Shown: one piece after another, positions 46,321-56,422 of the stretch
Position numbering within the stretch: position 1 is the first letter of the stretch
Layout: each line of letters starts with the position of its first letter
DNA from: Podaxis mareebaensis
Taxonomy: Eukaryota; Basidiomycota; Agaricomycetes; Agaricales; Agaricaceae
Assembly: GCA_018524725.1 (NCBI GenBank)
Contig: JAEUWP010000163.1
Coordinates: 1-56,422, forward strand
Direction of reading: 5' to 3'
Length of the DNA stretch: 56,422 bases
The notes under the pieces: model-generated
What the model saw: the letters and a program-made list of their open reading frames with translations, nothing else
Told to the model about the DNA's origin: nothing
Databases searched by the model: none
Made by a program: the position numbers and the translations under genes

Positions 46321-49300
46321 TACAGTCACTTAGCATTCTTTTTAACACTAAATTATATTTCGCAAATTTCGAACGCATTTTTTGTACAAACTGAATAAAA
46401 ATTTACATGTAGTATTTGACATTTGAGTCCCACAGATCTACAAATTTTGGAAAATTTTAAGTGAGAAATGAGACCACAAAACAAGTTTCAAATTTTGTCA
46501 CAAAATCAGTCCTTTTAATGGTGTGACCCCACATGTGACACAATGTTACACACCAATCAAACATATATCTCCTGCTGAAAATCCCTCAATCCTCATCACT
46601 CAGAGACTCTTCACCACCCTCAGAGGCATTAGGAGTGTCAGAGGCACTACTAGAGACCTCTTTAGTAGTTGAGAAAAGATTGGGAAACTGACAATCTTTA
46701 GCTGACTGTTGCAAAGTTGGCTTGGGAGTTGCTTTTGGTAAAGGGCCAAGTTTTCCAGGATCTGGGAGGGGAGGTTGTCTGAGATCAGCTCTCTCCAGGT
46801 TGTTTTCATGCCATAACCCCATAAACTCTTTGTGTTCCATCCAAAGCTGCTTGTTCCTTGTTTTCCTTTCACTCTCCTTCTCTCTCCACTCCTTGAGTTG
46901 TTTTGAGTGATAAGCCCAGACTGTTTTCTTGTGCTTCTTTTCATCACCCTCCTTTCTCAATTCCTGCTCCCTTGCTACCACTGCCTCAACAAACTCTGTC
47001 CCAGTAAGCAACTGGAGGCTTTCCACCTAACAGTCCAGCTCAACCCTGGGATGACTTTGACTTTGCCTTTTCCTCCTTTGTTTGAAGTTGGTTCTGGAGC
47101 TGCTGGCAGTATACATATTGGAGAATAATAGCTGCCTGTTGTCCATGAAGCTGGCCTTTATGATATGCTTCTCAGAGTGTAGCATTAAGTAATGCAGCTT
47201 GAAGGAGTGATTCACATTCAGTTTGGAGCTCAAATTAGAGCAAGTTGGTATGCTTCTTGACTGGTGACAAAACAAGTGGAGTATACTTGGGAGGAGGGGT
47301 GTTGGAGGTGAGGGGATTAGAAGAGAAAAGTAGGTGGTCAATTGTGGTTAGGAGGCAAGTGAAGGAATTGACCAAACCAGATGGAATGTTGAAGTTAAAA
47401 TCATTCTCTTCCTCAGAGGCTGAGGAAGTACTAGGAGTCAAGTGGTCATGATGAACAGCTGGGGCCTTATCCTTCTCAGCCCACATAGCAATAGCATGAG
47501 CAGTATTGCAAATTGGAGTATTGGGTTTGAGCAGCATTGATATGTCACATATAATATCATGACTGGGCTTGAAAAGTTCAGAATGGATAACAGAACAGTT
47601 AAGAGGAACAACACCAGTCTTGCAAAATGCAGCCTGGATGTTATCAGGAGTGAGGGTGCAAATATGGGCATGACCATAAATTGAGAGAAAATTGGACTTA
47701 GTCACTTTTCCCCTAGTTGACTGTTGAAAATCATTATGTTCCTGTTGCCAAAAGCACTTAAGGACTCCAAAGATTGCAACATCAAGGCCCTGGTAGACAT
47801 GGATGGAGTGTGAAGGATAGCAAAGAATGGAGATGTTGCAACATTGAGCATAAGTGAGGAAGTTGTAGGAATAATGGGAATTATGGCCATCAAGAAGGAT
47901 TACTCATTTATATCCTTGAGCCTTTGACTTTGTAGATTCATTGAACTGCTTGAGCCATAATGCACCTAGCTCTGCATCAGTCAAACTCTTCTGTGAATAG
48001 CCCAACCTAATATGACATTAGTGATAAAGTCTGTAATAGTAAGAAATACATATGATGCATTTGCAGGGTTGTCCTGATTCCACTTGATTAAGTGTCCATT
48101 ACCCTTGAAAATGATAGCTGGAGCAATACTTGTACTATTGGCACAAATTGTGACAATAATTGTGATATTCTCATGACTACCATCTCACTGTTGATAAAGG
48201 GTAGGTTCACCTTTCCTCCCAAATACATACTCCTTCCCACCTTCACTGGCCTAAAGTTTATGATATAAATATTTATTCATTTTTGATAAATTTAGACACA
48301 TACCTGAATACCAGTCTCATCAACTCCAAAAATACACTCAGGACTCACACCACTGAGCTCCTCTTCAAGTAAGTCAAACCAAAGATTATGGTTGTTTAGA
48401 TTGACAGTATGAGCCCAGGCTGAGTCTAGCTTCCTTAAATACCCCTTCTGAATTGTCTCACTGTGTCATTTAGTGAAGCAGCTTGTCCAGCTGACACCTA
48501 CACCAGTCTCTGGAAAGGCATCTCCAAGCCTTGCATGTGCCACTGTATTGATATGGTCCTCCAAGCAACCTGCTGTTAAAGGGAAACCTCAATCAGCAGC
48601 TTTAAGTGCAAATGCAATGACCACTTGTTCTTCTTCATCTGTAAGCCACCTCTTCTCCATATTAGCCTCTTGAATACTCCAGACACCTTCAATGAATGAG
48701 GATAATAAAGTATCCATTATATAGATATTACTCACCTTTTACTCTGTTAGCAACAGTAACATGAGTGATCTTCACATCCCTTCCAGTCTCCACTCTATAA
48801 GCCCTCATAACCTCCTTAGCAATTGCATGATACCTCTTTCTCTTCTCACTAGGCTCCAAATCTCTTTCCTGCTCCTCCAGGTACATCTTGGCAACCCTAG
48901 TAACCAACATCTCCTTCTCAGTATTCAACTCCCTCAAGGTCTGTTCAGAGCTTTTCTTGGTTTTTGAAGGCATTGGAGTAGTGTGTAGAATTGTGTAGCT
49001 TCAAGACTGAGGTGGTAGGAGGGAAGTGTGTTGACAAAAGGACCTCAGACGGCACTTGGGTATCCCAACAAAGTCCAAAGTTAGTTGGCAGATGTTGTAT
49101 ATTATTAGATCTTCTTTCTATTCTTGAATGAGCTTTCTAATTATCAATTTTGGTGTAAAACACTCCAGAAGCATTTTGTAGCATAAATACATGTCCTCTA
49201 AACCCACTCCAAGTGTACAGGTAGCCAGAATTTTATGAGAGAGGGAGGAGGAAGGTAAAATGTCAGTTGTGCCAAAGATTGTCACAATTTGTGATGATCA

Positions 49301-49638
49301 TAACAGTATGTGACATCTTCCCCTTCCTCCCATTATTTTTAAGTATTTCAAGAATATATTGTGCTCCCCTCACCTGGAAGCTATAATAATGGTATATATG
49401 GATGCATTTGACATGGGGTAGTAGGCTTGTGCAATTTTTTGGCCAGATGTGTGAGGGGTCAAGAAATATCAGCCAGACAAATCTTCACCAAACTGTCCAA
49501 AATTGGAAATCCATCATCCTGGCCATCAATTTCTATTATTGGACACAGACAGGCATATGTCGGGCATATTCTAGATAGGAAACTGAGTCACACATGTCAT
49601 CAAATCACGAGAAAATCCTCAGTGTAAAAAGGAACAGT
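46321..49638 (-). mobile_element. pogo/Fot1-like DNA transposon
   Basis: The element lies between retroelement X and the Gypsy-B LTR. Possible degenerate terminal inverted repeats are CATTCTTTTTAACACTAA (from about 46334) and, on the other strand, TGTTCCTTTTTACACTGA (from about 49636). A TA pair at 46321 fits the target duplication of this superfamily. It holds one transposase gene (48973-46586). The ends are tentative because the repeats are only partly similar and the right end abuts another element. The 650 bases between 48974 and the right end show no coding frame. Confidence 0.6.
46586..48973 (-). pseudogene. DDE transposase, pogo/Fot1 type
   Basis: Start MPSKTKKSSEQ at 48973, followed by a helix-turn-helix segment (KITHVTVANRVKG). 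An intron starts GTGAGTAA near 48735. Next come a second DNA-binding region (KRWLTDEEEQVVIAFALKAADxGFPLT, x = TGA) and the catalytic core. All three acidic residues are kept: FGVDETGIQ, VILLDGHNSHYS and YQGLDVAIFGVLK (DDD type). Another intron begins GTATGTGT near 48305 and a third lies near 48040. After SIYGHAH and AAFCKTGVVPL the C-terminus is a charged coiled coil (KQLKEWREKESERKTRNK) and an acidic tail. TGA stops replace Arg at AADxGF and FTKxHS. It cuts and pastes the element, but is inactive here. Confidence 0.82.
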
Positions 49639-50182
49639 TGTTAGGTGGGTCCTTATCACTGGTCACCTAAGCTTTGCTAGGGGGCAGCTATCTCACTAGA
49701 TGGTTCGCAGAGGTGCTAGGATCTAGCAAGAAGGATCACGGTAAGAAGGTGGCAAGGCAAGTGTCCAGTTAAGTACACTCAAGAGGTTGAACGTCTATAA
49801 GTTGAGAGTATGACCAATAGAATGTTTACTACCACACTGATCGTGAGCTAATGTCAATCCAGAGATAAAGCAAGAGCAATATTCTGGATTTAAGGATATA
49901 GGAAGCTTGCGCTTCCAGTACATGAGTGGCTATTTAAGCTTTACTTCTAAGGTCTGAATCTGGTAACTATGACAAAGTAAGGCTATGAGTCTGAGAGTCA
50001 ATAGAAGCATAACTATGGAGTGGAGCAAGACAAGAATAGAATGAGACAAGAATAGGAACAGAGACAAGAAGGAAAACTAACTAACTAAGGAAATGGTTCA
50101 AGTCTGAGTTCATCTGAGATACTAGGATACTAGATGAAGAGTCTGCAATAGAGATACGAAGGAGGAACTGTTTAGTAGTTTA
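49639..50182 (-). repeat. Gypsy-B copy 2 3' LTR
   Basis: On the + strand the boundary is TGTTAGGTGG at 49639. The region aligns in inverse orientation with the LTR ending at 1414. The inner boundary is not visible and lies somewhere up to the ORF3 stop at 50183. TTAAATAGCCACTC (minus strand, about 49930) may be its TATA region. Confidence 0.65.
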
Positions 50183-52517
50183 TTACAAGTCCATATCAGG
50201 ATGAAGATGTCCATTGGAAGAGTAGGAAGAGTAGGAGTTGGGAGATGAGGCTGAACTAGGAACAGGGAAGTTCCCTACTGAAGGTAGTGAGTCAGGGGAA
50301 TCTTCATGGAGGAAGATGAGGCTGTGGTGTGGGGATGATGATGATGATGATGATATGTCAGCAGTGATGTATGGTGGTGGGTATGGAGGAGGATCACTGA
50401 TGGGTTCTTCTGGGTTTGACTCGTCAATACCTGGAACATTGGAGTCGATGCTGCGGAGGGGCGGAAGTTGAGTATGATGGGGAGGAATGGCCGGAGGTTC
50501 ATCAGAGTTAGGATCAATGCGGTAGACTTCTACTTCTCAGAAGTAGAATCCATGGGCGACTTCATATTTGATGATGTGCAGGACGACCTTGGGCGGATAC
50601 ATCATATAGGGATGAAGGAATACTATGGGTTCTCCAGCATAAGGAATCATCTTCCAGCCGTGGGCCCAGGCAGAGTCGAAGTTGTTATGGATTGTCTGAA
50701 CATACAATCTGTTGGGATCGAAGGCATGGGTGAAGGGAGCATTCTCCCAGGCGATGCATAGTATCTCTGTCATCATGCAGTTGGTCTCATAGAAGAGTGG
50801 TCCAGGCATTGGCCAGTCTTTGGAGAATAGGGATGCATGGCCAGGGAGGTGATGATTGGCAAAAGCTTCATTGCAATAATGAGTTGAGTCTTCAGCTGGC
50901 ATACCTGTAGCTTGAGTGGTGGAATGAGAGGCGTTGGGGAGTCCAAGCTCGTGGACTAATGTGTGATAAATGATATTACAGCAGGAGGTATCAGGCTGGC
51001 TCATAACATTATCCCCTTCATTATTAGTGAGTTCCATCTCGCTACTACTATCTGATACTGGTGTTGGGTGAGGGGTAGGTGGTCTAGGATCTTCCACTTC
51101 CGACATTGGAGAAGGGAGATTCGTGATGTCCGTCAATTGTGTGGAGGTGTTCTGATCTCGATGGATGAGGGAGCGAATGCACGCAGCAGCTCTGCCGAGG
51201 AGGCTGTGTCGTTCTCTGATGGATGTGGGGGAGGCTGAAGGTGTAGGTGTTGGAGCACGTGGTCTGCCTGTTTCAGGTGCTGATGATGTTGTCGGCGAGG
51301 GCAGAGATGGTGGCATCGATGGATTGGTGCAGTTGCGCACTTGACAGACTTGGACTTTGGGCACGGCAGGGAAGGTAGGGGGTTCCATTATAGTCCCTAG
51401 CTCATAAAGATGATCAGGCAAGGTTACTTCCTCTGTATCGATCAGTACACAGATACCACTGGTGTTGATTGGCCCCTTGTGGAAAAGTGTGTGAAGGGCA
51501 AAGTAATGGAGGAGGTTGGGTTGGGAGTGGGTGCCTAGGAGGAGTGATAGGTCTGCTAGTAGGGCGGTGGTTGCCCAAATCAGAAATGTCTGGCAGGGAG
51601 TCAGGACATCATTGTACTCTTTGATGCAGAGCCACATAGCGGCTTGCATCAGCAGATTGTGACAGTAAAGCCTCAGTTCACGATGAAATGCTAACATCTT
51701 GATGATGTCTAATGCTTCCCTGAATTGGAGGCAGGAGATGTGGACTTGAAGCTGGGGAAGTCCTGCTATGTAGGGCACAAGTCTCGTGTAGAGTTGTATC
51801 AGGTTGTGGTTGTCGATCTGTTCAGTGGGGAGATCGGGATAGTGGAGGATTCGAAAGAGCGCTAGTTCGGCTAAGTGTGTTGAGTCATAAACCGACTTTA
51901 TCAATGAGAAGTTTGGTGGTAGAGCTTGAGCTCTTGATGTCACTACGTAGTCAAGGGGAGATGTTGTGGCCAATACAAGCAAGTTGGGCTGTCTCCATTG
52001 AGTTCGAAAGTCGAATGAGCATTCTAGCAGAATGCATGATAGTAGCAATAGTTTCCCTGTAGACATTGCAGTTCTGAACCAAAAGTGGATTCCTTCGAAG
52101 AGCGGGGTCCTGGGTGATGGAGTTAACCCAGTCCAGAGATTCTCTGAGTCGAACAAGTTCAGAGTCAAGGTTGGATACTTCACTAGGGAGGGAAGGTAGT
52201 TCGATTGGGGATCTGGCATTGATTGGCCAGATGAATTCCCAGGTTCTGATGTGAGTTGAGTAGGCTGGGAGTGGGCGGAGTGGGTGTGAGATGATGAAGG
52301 GTGCAGCATCCTGTGCAATCATGGTTGTCATGATGTGTTGTATGGCGAGGTGTTCTGTGAGGGCATTTAGTTGTTCTTGGAAGGTGGCAGGTGTCTCGAT
52401 GAGGGATTGGATGCAGTCAGTGTTGTGGCCAGTGCTTGTAGGAGAGTTGGGAGGTAATTGAGTATCTTGCTGAGCTTCAGTTTGGGTGATAGGTTGTTGG
52501 GTGTTGGTGGTTGACAT
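50183..52517 (-). CDS. Gypsy-B ORF3: long uncharacterised protein downstream of pol
   Basis: The ATG at 52517 follows the pol TAA by nine bases and is in frame with pol. The first frame (MSTTNTQQPITQ...) stays protein-like to TGA at 51953-51951 (GHNISP*). From there the +1 frame continues (DYVVTSRAQALPPNFSLIK...) for nearly 600 codons to TAA at 50185-50183, with one TGA after FYF. Total is about 780 residues. The chain has a helical N-terminus, a middle with CQTFLIWATTALLADLSLLLG, a Ser/Pro/Thr-rich linker, and a conserved C-terminal block (CNEAF, LCIAWENAPFTHAFDPN, KMIPYAGEPIVFLHPYMM) also present at 157-861. No known domain, signal peptide or zinc motif is seen. Function unknown. Confidence 0.65.
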
Positions 52518-52526
52518 CTCTGGTGG

Positions 52527-55500
52527 TTAGCAAAGTTTGTTTTTCTTTTTATAAGTGTTAAGGATTTGCTGTGCATTGGAGAATGCAGACTGTGGTTCCC
52601 ATGTATTTTCAGAGTGTGGATACCCAGTCCACTTGACTAGGAATTTGAGGCAGTTGTGCAGTCATCGATGATTTAGGATTGCTTCTACTTCATAGTGTTC
52701 TTCATCATTGCGCAGTTCTGGCACAGGTCGCAGGTAGTGTTTGCCATATAAGTTATTCTCAGTTACTGGAGTCAGTAAGGTGGCATGGAATATGGGGTGA
52801 ATTCACCATGCTTTGGGTAACTTTAGTCCAAAGGTGACTGCGGATATCTTCTTGATGATTTCAAATGGTCCTTCACATTTTGGAGCAAGCTTTCTCAATT
52901 TGACTTGTAATGGAAGATTGTGGGTATCTAACCATACTAGATCTCCTATGGCATAGGTGGGGAGTCAGTAGTTGGCTGTGTGTCTTGCCATGATGTGGCA
53001 GGCATGGTTGTGGGCTTGAATAGCGCAGTGGTGAGTTTCCATTAATCAATCCATACAATTTTTGGCTGATGGATTGTTTGTCAGTTCCATCTCTGTTGGA
53101 AATGCTTTTGGAGTGTAGCTGTAAAGTAGTTGGAATGGAGTTTCAGAATGTCCAGCATGGGGGTGATTGTTGTGGCAGAATTCATAAATTGGAAGGTACT
53201 TGCTCCATTTGTTCGGGTCACTTGAAGTAGCGATGGTGAGGTAGGTCTCAATTTCTTGGTTAAAACATTCAGTGGATCCATCAGTTTGCGGATGGTAAGC
53301 TGTAGAGTAAGTGGGCTTGATGTTGAGGAGTTTGTACAGTTCTCGCATTGCTTTGGATGCAAATCGGGGGTCGCAATCTGAGATGACCTTATCTGGAAGG
53401 CCATATTGCAAAAATAGGTGGTTGACCAAAATAGATGCTATGACTTGGCTGTCAGCAGTTTTCGAAGTAGGGGCTAAAATTATCCCCTTCATAAGGCCAT
53501 GGTCCACTATGGCCAAAATAGAGTTGTATCCGTGGGATGGCAGCAGATCCATGATAAGATCCATGGAGATTTGTGAAAAGGGCCATGTTGATTGAGGTGC
53601 TGGAATCAGTTGGTAAGGTGGCTTGTCTGGTTGTCTAATGATCTTGTGCTGTTGGCAGGTCGGAGCCTTTAATGTATTTGGTGATGTAGTCCTTCATGGC
53701 TGGCCAGTAAACATATTCAGTGAGTTTGTGTAGTGTTTTGGCTATTCCAGGGTGTCCTGCAGTTTGATGGTCATGTACTCACTGGAGTAATCTGCGGCAT
53801 AGTGATAGTTCATTGGGAATCAGGATTCTACTCCCATGCATAGGCAATTCTTGATCCAGGGTGTCATCATCACTGGGATCTATCATTTCTCAGTGCTTCT
53901 TGATGACTCATTTATCATCTTCTGTAATGATGGCGATCATTGATTGATCAAATATGGTAATATCTCAATTTTCAGGTTCCTGAGGTGCATAATTGGGTCG
54001 TCTTGACAGTGCATCTGCTGGTCCATTCTTTCAACCAGGGATGTGCTTGATCCTGAGGTTGGGCTGGAAGCGTTGCATGAATTGTACCCAGTGAACTTGT
54101 CACTTGTTGAGGGTTTGTGGTTCCTTGTAGCGAGATAAGTTTTCATGGTTGCTCCAGACAATGATCTTGTGGGGCGATCCTTCGAGGTAGTGGCGCCAAG
54201 TGCGCAGTGCAATAATAATGGCTAACCATTCAAGTTCTGAGCAATGATAGTTGCGTTCTGTCAGAGTGAAGGCTTTGGAATGGAAGGCTATCGGGCAGCG
54301 AATGCCGTTTTTGTCTTTTTGGTAAAGCACAGCTCCTGCTGCATATTGCAATGCATCAGTTTCGATTTCAAAGGGCTTTGATGGGTCAGGTGCAATAAGA
54401 ATAGGTCGATCTTCGAATTTCCTTTTGAGTTCTTCAAAGGCTTGCTGATGTTCGGGTTTCCATTTGAACTTGACGTTTTTAGACATTAAGGTATTGAGGG
54501 GTGCTGCGTGTTTGGAGTAATTTCAGATGAAATGTCGGTAGAAGTTGCAAAATCCAATAAATTTTTGGACATCTCAGGTTGTTTTTGGTGTAGGCCAATT
54601 CTTGATTCCTTCGAGTTTGGCAGCGTCCATCTCAATTGAGGTAGGAGTGATGACCACTCCTAGGTATTCAATGTGTTGCTTCTCAAATTTGCATTTCTCG
54701 GGTTTGAGGTATAAATCATGTTTACATAGAATGTTGAGTACTTCTCGAGTGATTTGTCATAGTTCTTCTCGAGTTTTGGCATGAATAAGGATGTCATCCA
54801 TATAAATGAGTACTTGCCCTCTTCAAATGAGGTGGGCAAAGATGTGATCCATCATTGATTGAAACATTGTGGGACTGTTACACATTCTGAAGAACATGAC
54901 AGTTGGTTCAAATAATCCTCATGGTGTTTTGAAGGCTCCTTTCCATTGGTCACCTTTGCAGATGCAGATATTGTTGTATCCAGCTCGTACATCGAATTTT
55001 GTAAACCATTTTGATCCTTTGAGTTTATTGAGTAGTGAGGATATGAGGGGTATTGGGTATGCATTCTTGATAGTATGTGTGTTGAGGTAGTGATAGTCTT
55101 GGCATGGTTGCAGTTTCCTGTCTTTCTTCCCTATGAAGAAGAAAGGTGATGCCATGGGCGATTTGGAAGGACGAATGTATCCTTTAGCAAGATTTTCGTC
55201 GATGAACTTGTCGAGTTCTTGCATTTTGATAGGCGATAGTCAATAGGGTTTGAAGGATTTAGGTTCAAATGAGTCTTTGAGTTTGATTTTGTGATCCCAT
55301 GCTCTGCTTGGTGGGAATCAGGAAGCTTTCTTTTCAGAAAATACATCGAGGTAGTCATGGAATTCCTTGGGAATGACTTTTCAGGGGTCTGACTCTTTCT
55401 TCTGATCTCCATACTGCTGTGCGATCACTTGTGAGGCATTTGCTTTGAAGTTGATTTTGAGGAACAATGTGGGTTCCAGGGTGATGTGGTTAAGTTTGTT

Positions 55501-56040
55501 GCTTTCTTCTTCTTCCATAGTGTGAAGAAGCTCTTGATAAATGTGATTTGGATTGTTGTTCCTCCAGGTAAGGGTTTGTTTTCTCCAGTTGATGTCTGGG
55601 TTGTGTTTCATGAGCCATGGTGCTCCAAGAATAATTTTGGGTTTGCTGAGTTTTGTAACTCATGCCATAACTGGTGTGATCTGGTTATCGATTTCGATAT
55701 TAAGTAGACATTCTTTGGTGGTTGTTCCTGCTTTATTGATTGATCCATCAGCATTACAGATTTCGATTGGCTTTGGTAAAGGTCATGTTTCAAGGTTCCA
55801 TTGATCAATAAGGGTTTTGTCAATAAAGTTTCCTCCTGCTCCTGAGTCAAGCAAGGTAAGTGTGTCTATTGGTTGTCATTGATTGAGGTGGATTTGTGTT
55901 GGGAGATATAGAATCTTGTTGTGCTGTTGGGCAGTGACTTGGTTAATTGCTTGAGTAGGTCTTCGATAGGTAGATGGGTTTCATGGTCAAGGGTATCCAT
56001 CAAATGAATATTCGGAATCACTGCTCGCAATTTGCAAGTT
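52527..56040 (-). pseudogene. Gypsy-B pol: protease, RT, RNase H, integrase, chromodomain
   Basis: Protease LLDSGAGGNFID (about 55850). RT has [26 protein letters not shown] and the intact box YMDDIL (about 54800). RNase H has IETDALQYAAGAVLYQ, SELEWLAI and VWSNHENL. Integrase has the zinc site H in HDHQTAGHPG, but a 2-base loss near 53660 removes one Cys and shifts the frame. The core keeps SMDLIMDLLPS, ISDCDPRF and the Glu of DGSTECFNQE. A chromodomain ends the protein (HYEVEAIL, FLVKWTGYPHSENTW, NAQQILNTYKKK), followed by TAA at 52529-52527. TGA replaces Arg in KTPxGLFEP, TTxDVQKF and HFIxNYSK. Nearly intact but not functional as read. Confidence 0.85.
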
Positions 56041-56422
56041 GTTGGAACTAGACACGATGCTGGCTAGTCCCTTCTGGTAAAATCCTTTCCTTTCCCTTTT
56101 GGTTCTTCTTTGTCACTTGACTCTTCTTCGATGTTATTGAGTCTTGACTTTCGATGCTTTCAGAATTGTTTTCCATGTCTATTTCAGGAATAGGAGGCTC
56201 AGTTCTTTGATCTTTGTTTGTTGAGTGGACATGATTGTGCGTAGTGTTTGCCAGTTTTGCAGATGAAGCATAGACCTTTGCTTCTGAGTTCGTGGAGTTC
56301 TTGGGGTAGGAGATTGTTAAGCTCGGCCTTGATTCTTGCTTCAACGATTTGATTAACTTGTTCACTTGAGTAGTAGTCATCATCAGATGATATTTCTGAA
56401 GAGTCTTCTTCTGATGACTGTT
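56041..56422 (-). pseudogene. Gypsy-B gag, C-terminal end, cut by the window edge
   Basis: The frame contains RIKAELNNLLPQELHELRSKG leading to one CCHC zinc knuckle, CFICKTGKHYAQSC (about 56270-56229), then a stop and an acidic/basic linker toward pol. The knuckle binds element RNA during packaging. The rest of gag lies outside the window. Confidence 0.7.

Larger units (their letters stand above)
49639..56422 (-). mobile_element. Gypsy-B copy 2: chromodomain Ty3/Gypsy element running off the right edge
   Basis: Minus-strand element. From right to left: end of gag with a CCHC knuckle (about 56270), pol (protease to chromodomain), ORF3 (52517-50183) and the 3' LTR ending at 49639. It still has many CpG sites and fewer TGA stops than Gypsy-A, so it is younger or less affected. 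A second copy, on the opposite strand, lies at 157-1414. Its 5' LTR and most of gag are outside the window. Confidence 0.85.

Noticed and set aside
50330..50360. GAT/ATG microsatellite as a regulatory element
   Set aside because: It lies inside the Gypsy-B ORF3 frame and encodes a serine run, so it is a coding low-complexity tract.
50537..52318. ORF3 of Gypsy-B starting at 52318 in its own frame
   Set aside because: The protein-like sequence between 52318 and about 51955 is in the other frame, so the part of this frame before 51955 is a chance open stretch.
50183..52517. Envelope gene in the env position
   Set aside because: There is no signal peptide, no clear membrane anchor and no cysteine pattern of a fusion glycoprotein, so the position alone does not support it.

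Overview
The window looks like a piece of a basidiomycete (probably agaricomycete) nuclear genome. Genes are split into many exons by introns of about 45-75 nt. One gene encodes a basidiomycete-type 'macrofage activating glycoprotein'. The mobile DNA is typical of mushroom genomes: chromodomain Ty3/Gypsy elements, a Tad1-like LINE with a C-terminal RNase H, and a pogo/Fot1-like DNA transposon.

Layout. (1) About 1-3790 is a CpG-poor transposon patch. A Gypsy element (here Gypsy-B, copy 1, + strand) contributes the end of a third ORF plus an LTR ending at 1414. It sits inside the RNase H/integrase region of another Gypsy element (Gypsy-C, + strand). (2) About 3790-29990 is CpG-normal host DNA with seven genes: a secreted, probably GPI-anchored glycoprotein (5554-6881 +), a zinc alcohol/formaldehyde dehydrogenase-like enzyme (10594-12629 +), a GT15 alpha-1,2-mannosyltransferase (14206-12688 -), an ABCF ATPase of the ARB1 type (14285-16702 +), a PP4-type phosphatase catalytic subunit (18772-17239 -), a C2H2 zinc-finger regulator (20205-18941 -) and a vacuolar M20 carboxypeptidase S (26178-28611 +). 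All seven can be spliced into intact proteins with their catalytic motifs. Large gaps (6.9-10.5 kb, 20.2-26.2 kb, 28.6-30.0 kb) hold nothing I can assign. (3) About 30000-56422 is a nested transposon cluster. Gypsy-A (31242-44280, +) carries a 6.9-kb LINE (35534-42439, -) flanked by a 15-bp target duplication. Its 3' LTR is cut by a further retroelement, X (- strand), followed by a pogo-like element (- strand), followed by Gypsy-B copy 2 (- strand), which runs off the right edge.

Main themes. The transposons have almost no CpG, and nearly all their in-frame stops are TGA where the family has arginine (CGA). In three elements catalytic aspartates have become asparagine by the same CG-to-CA change. 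This is the expected scar of cytosine methylation and deamination, and it stops at the edges of the gene island. Separately, Gypsy-A and Gypsy-B each carry a long extra ORF between pol and the 3' LTR that matches no family I recognise. In Gypsy-B it lies in frame with pol after a single TAA and seems to need a +1 shift at a TGA. These third ORFs are the best candidates here for something undescribed.

All exon structures were inferred by eye from splice signals, reading frame and remembered family conservation. No alignment or database search was run.
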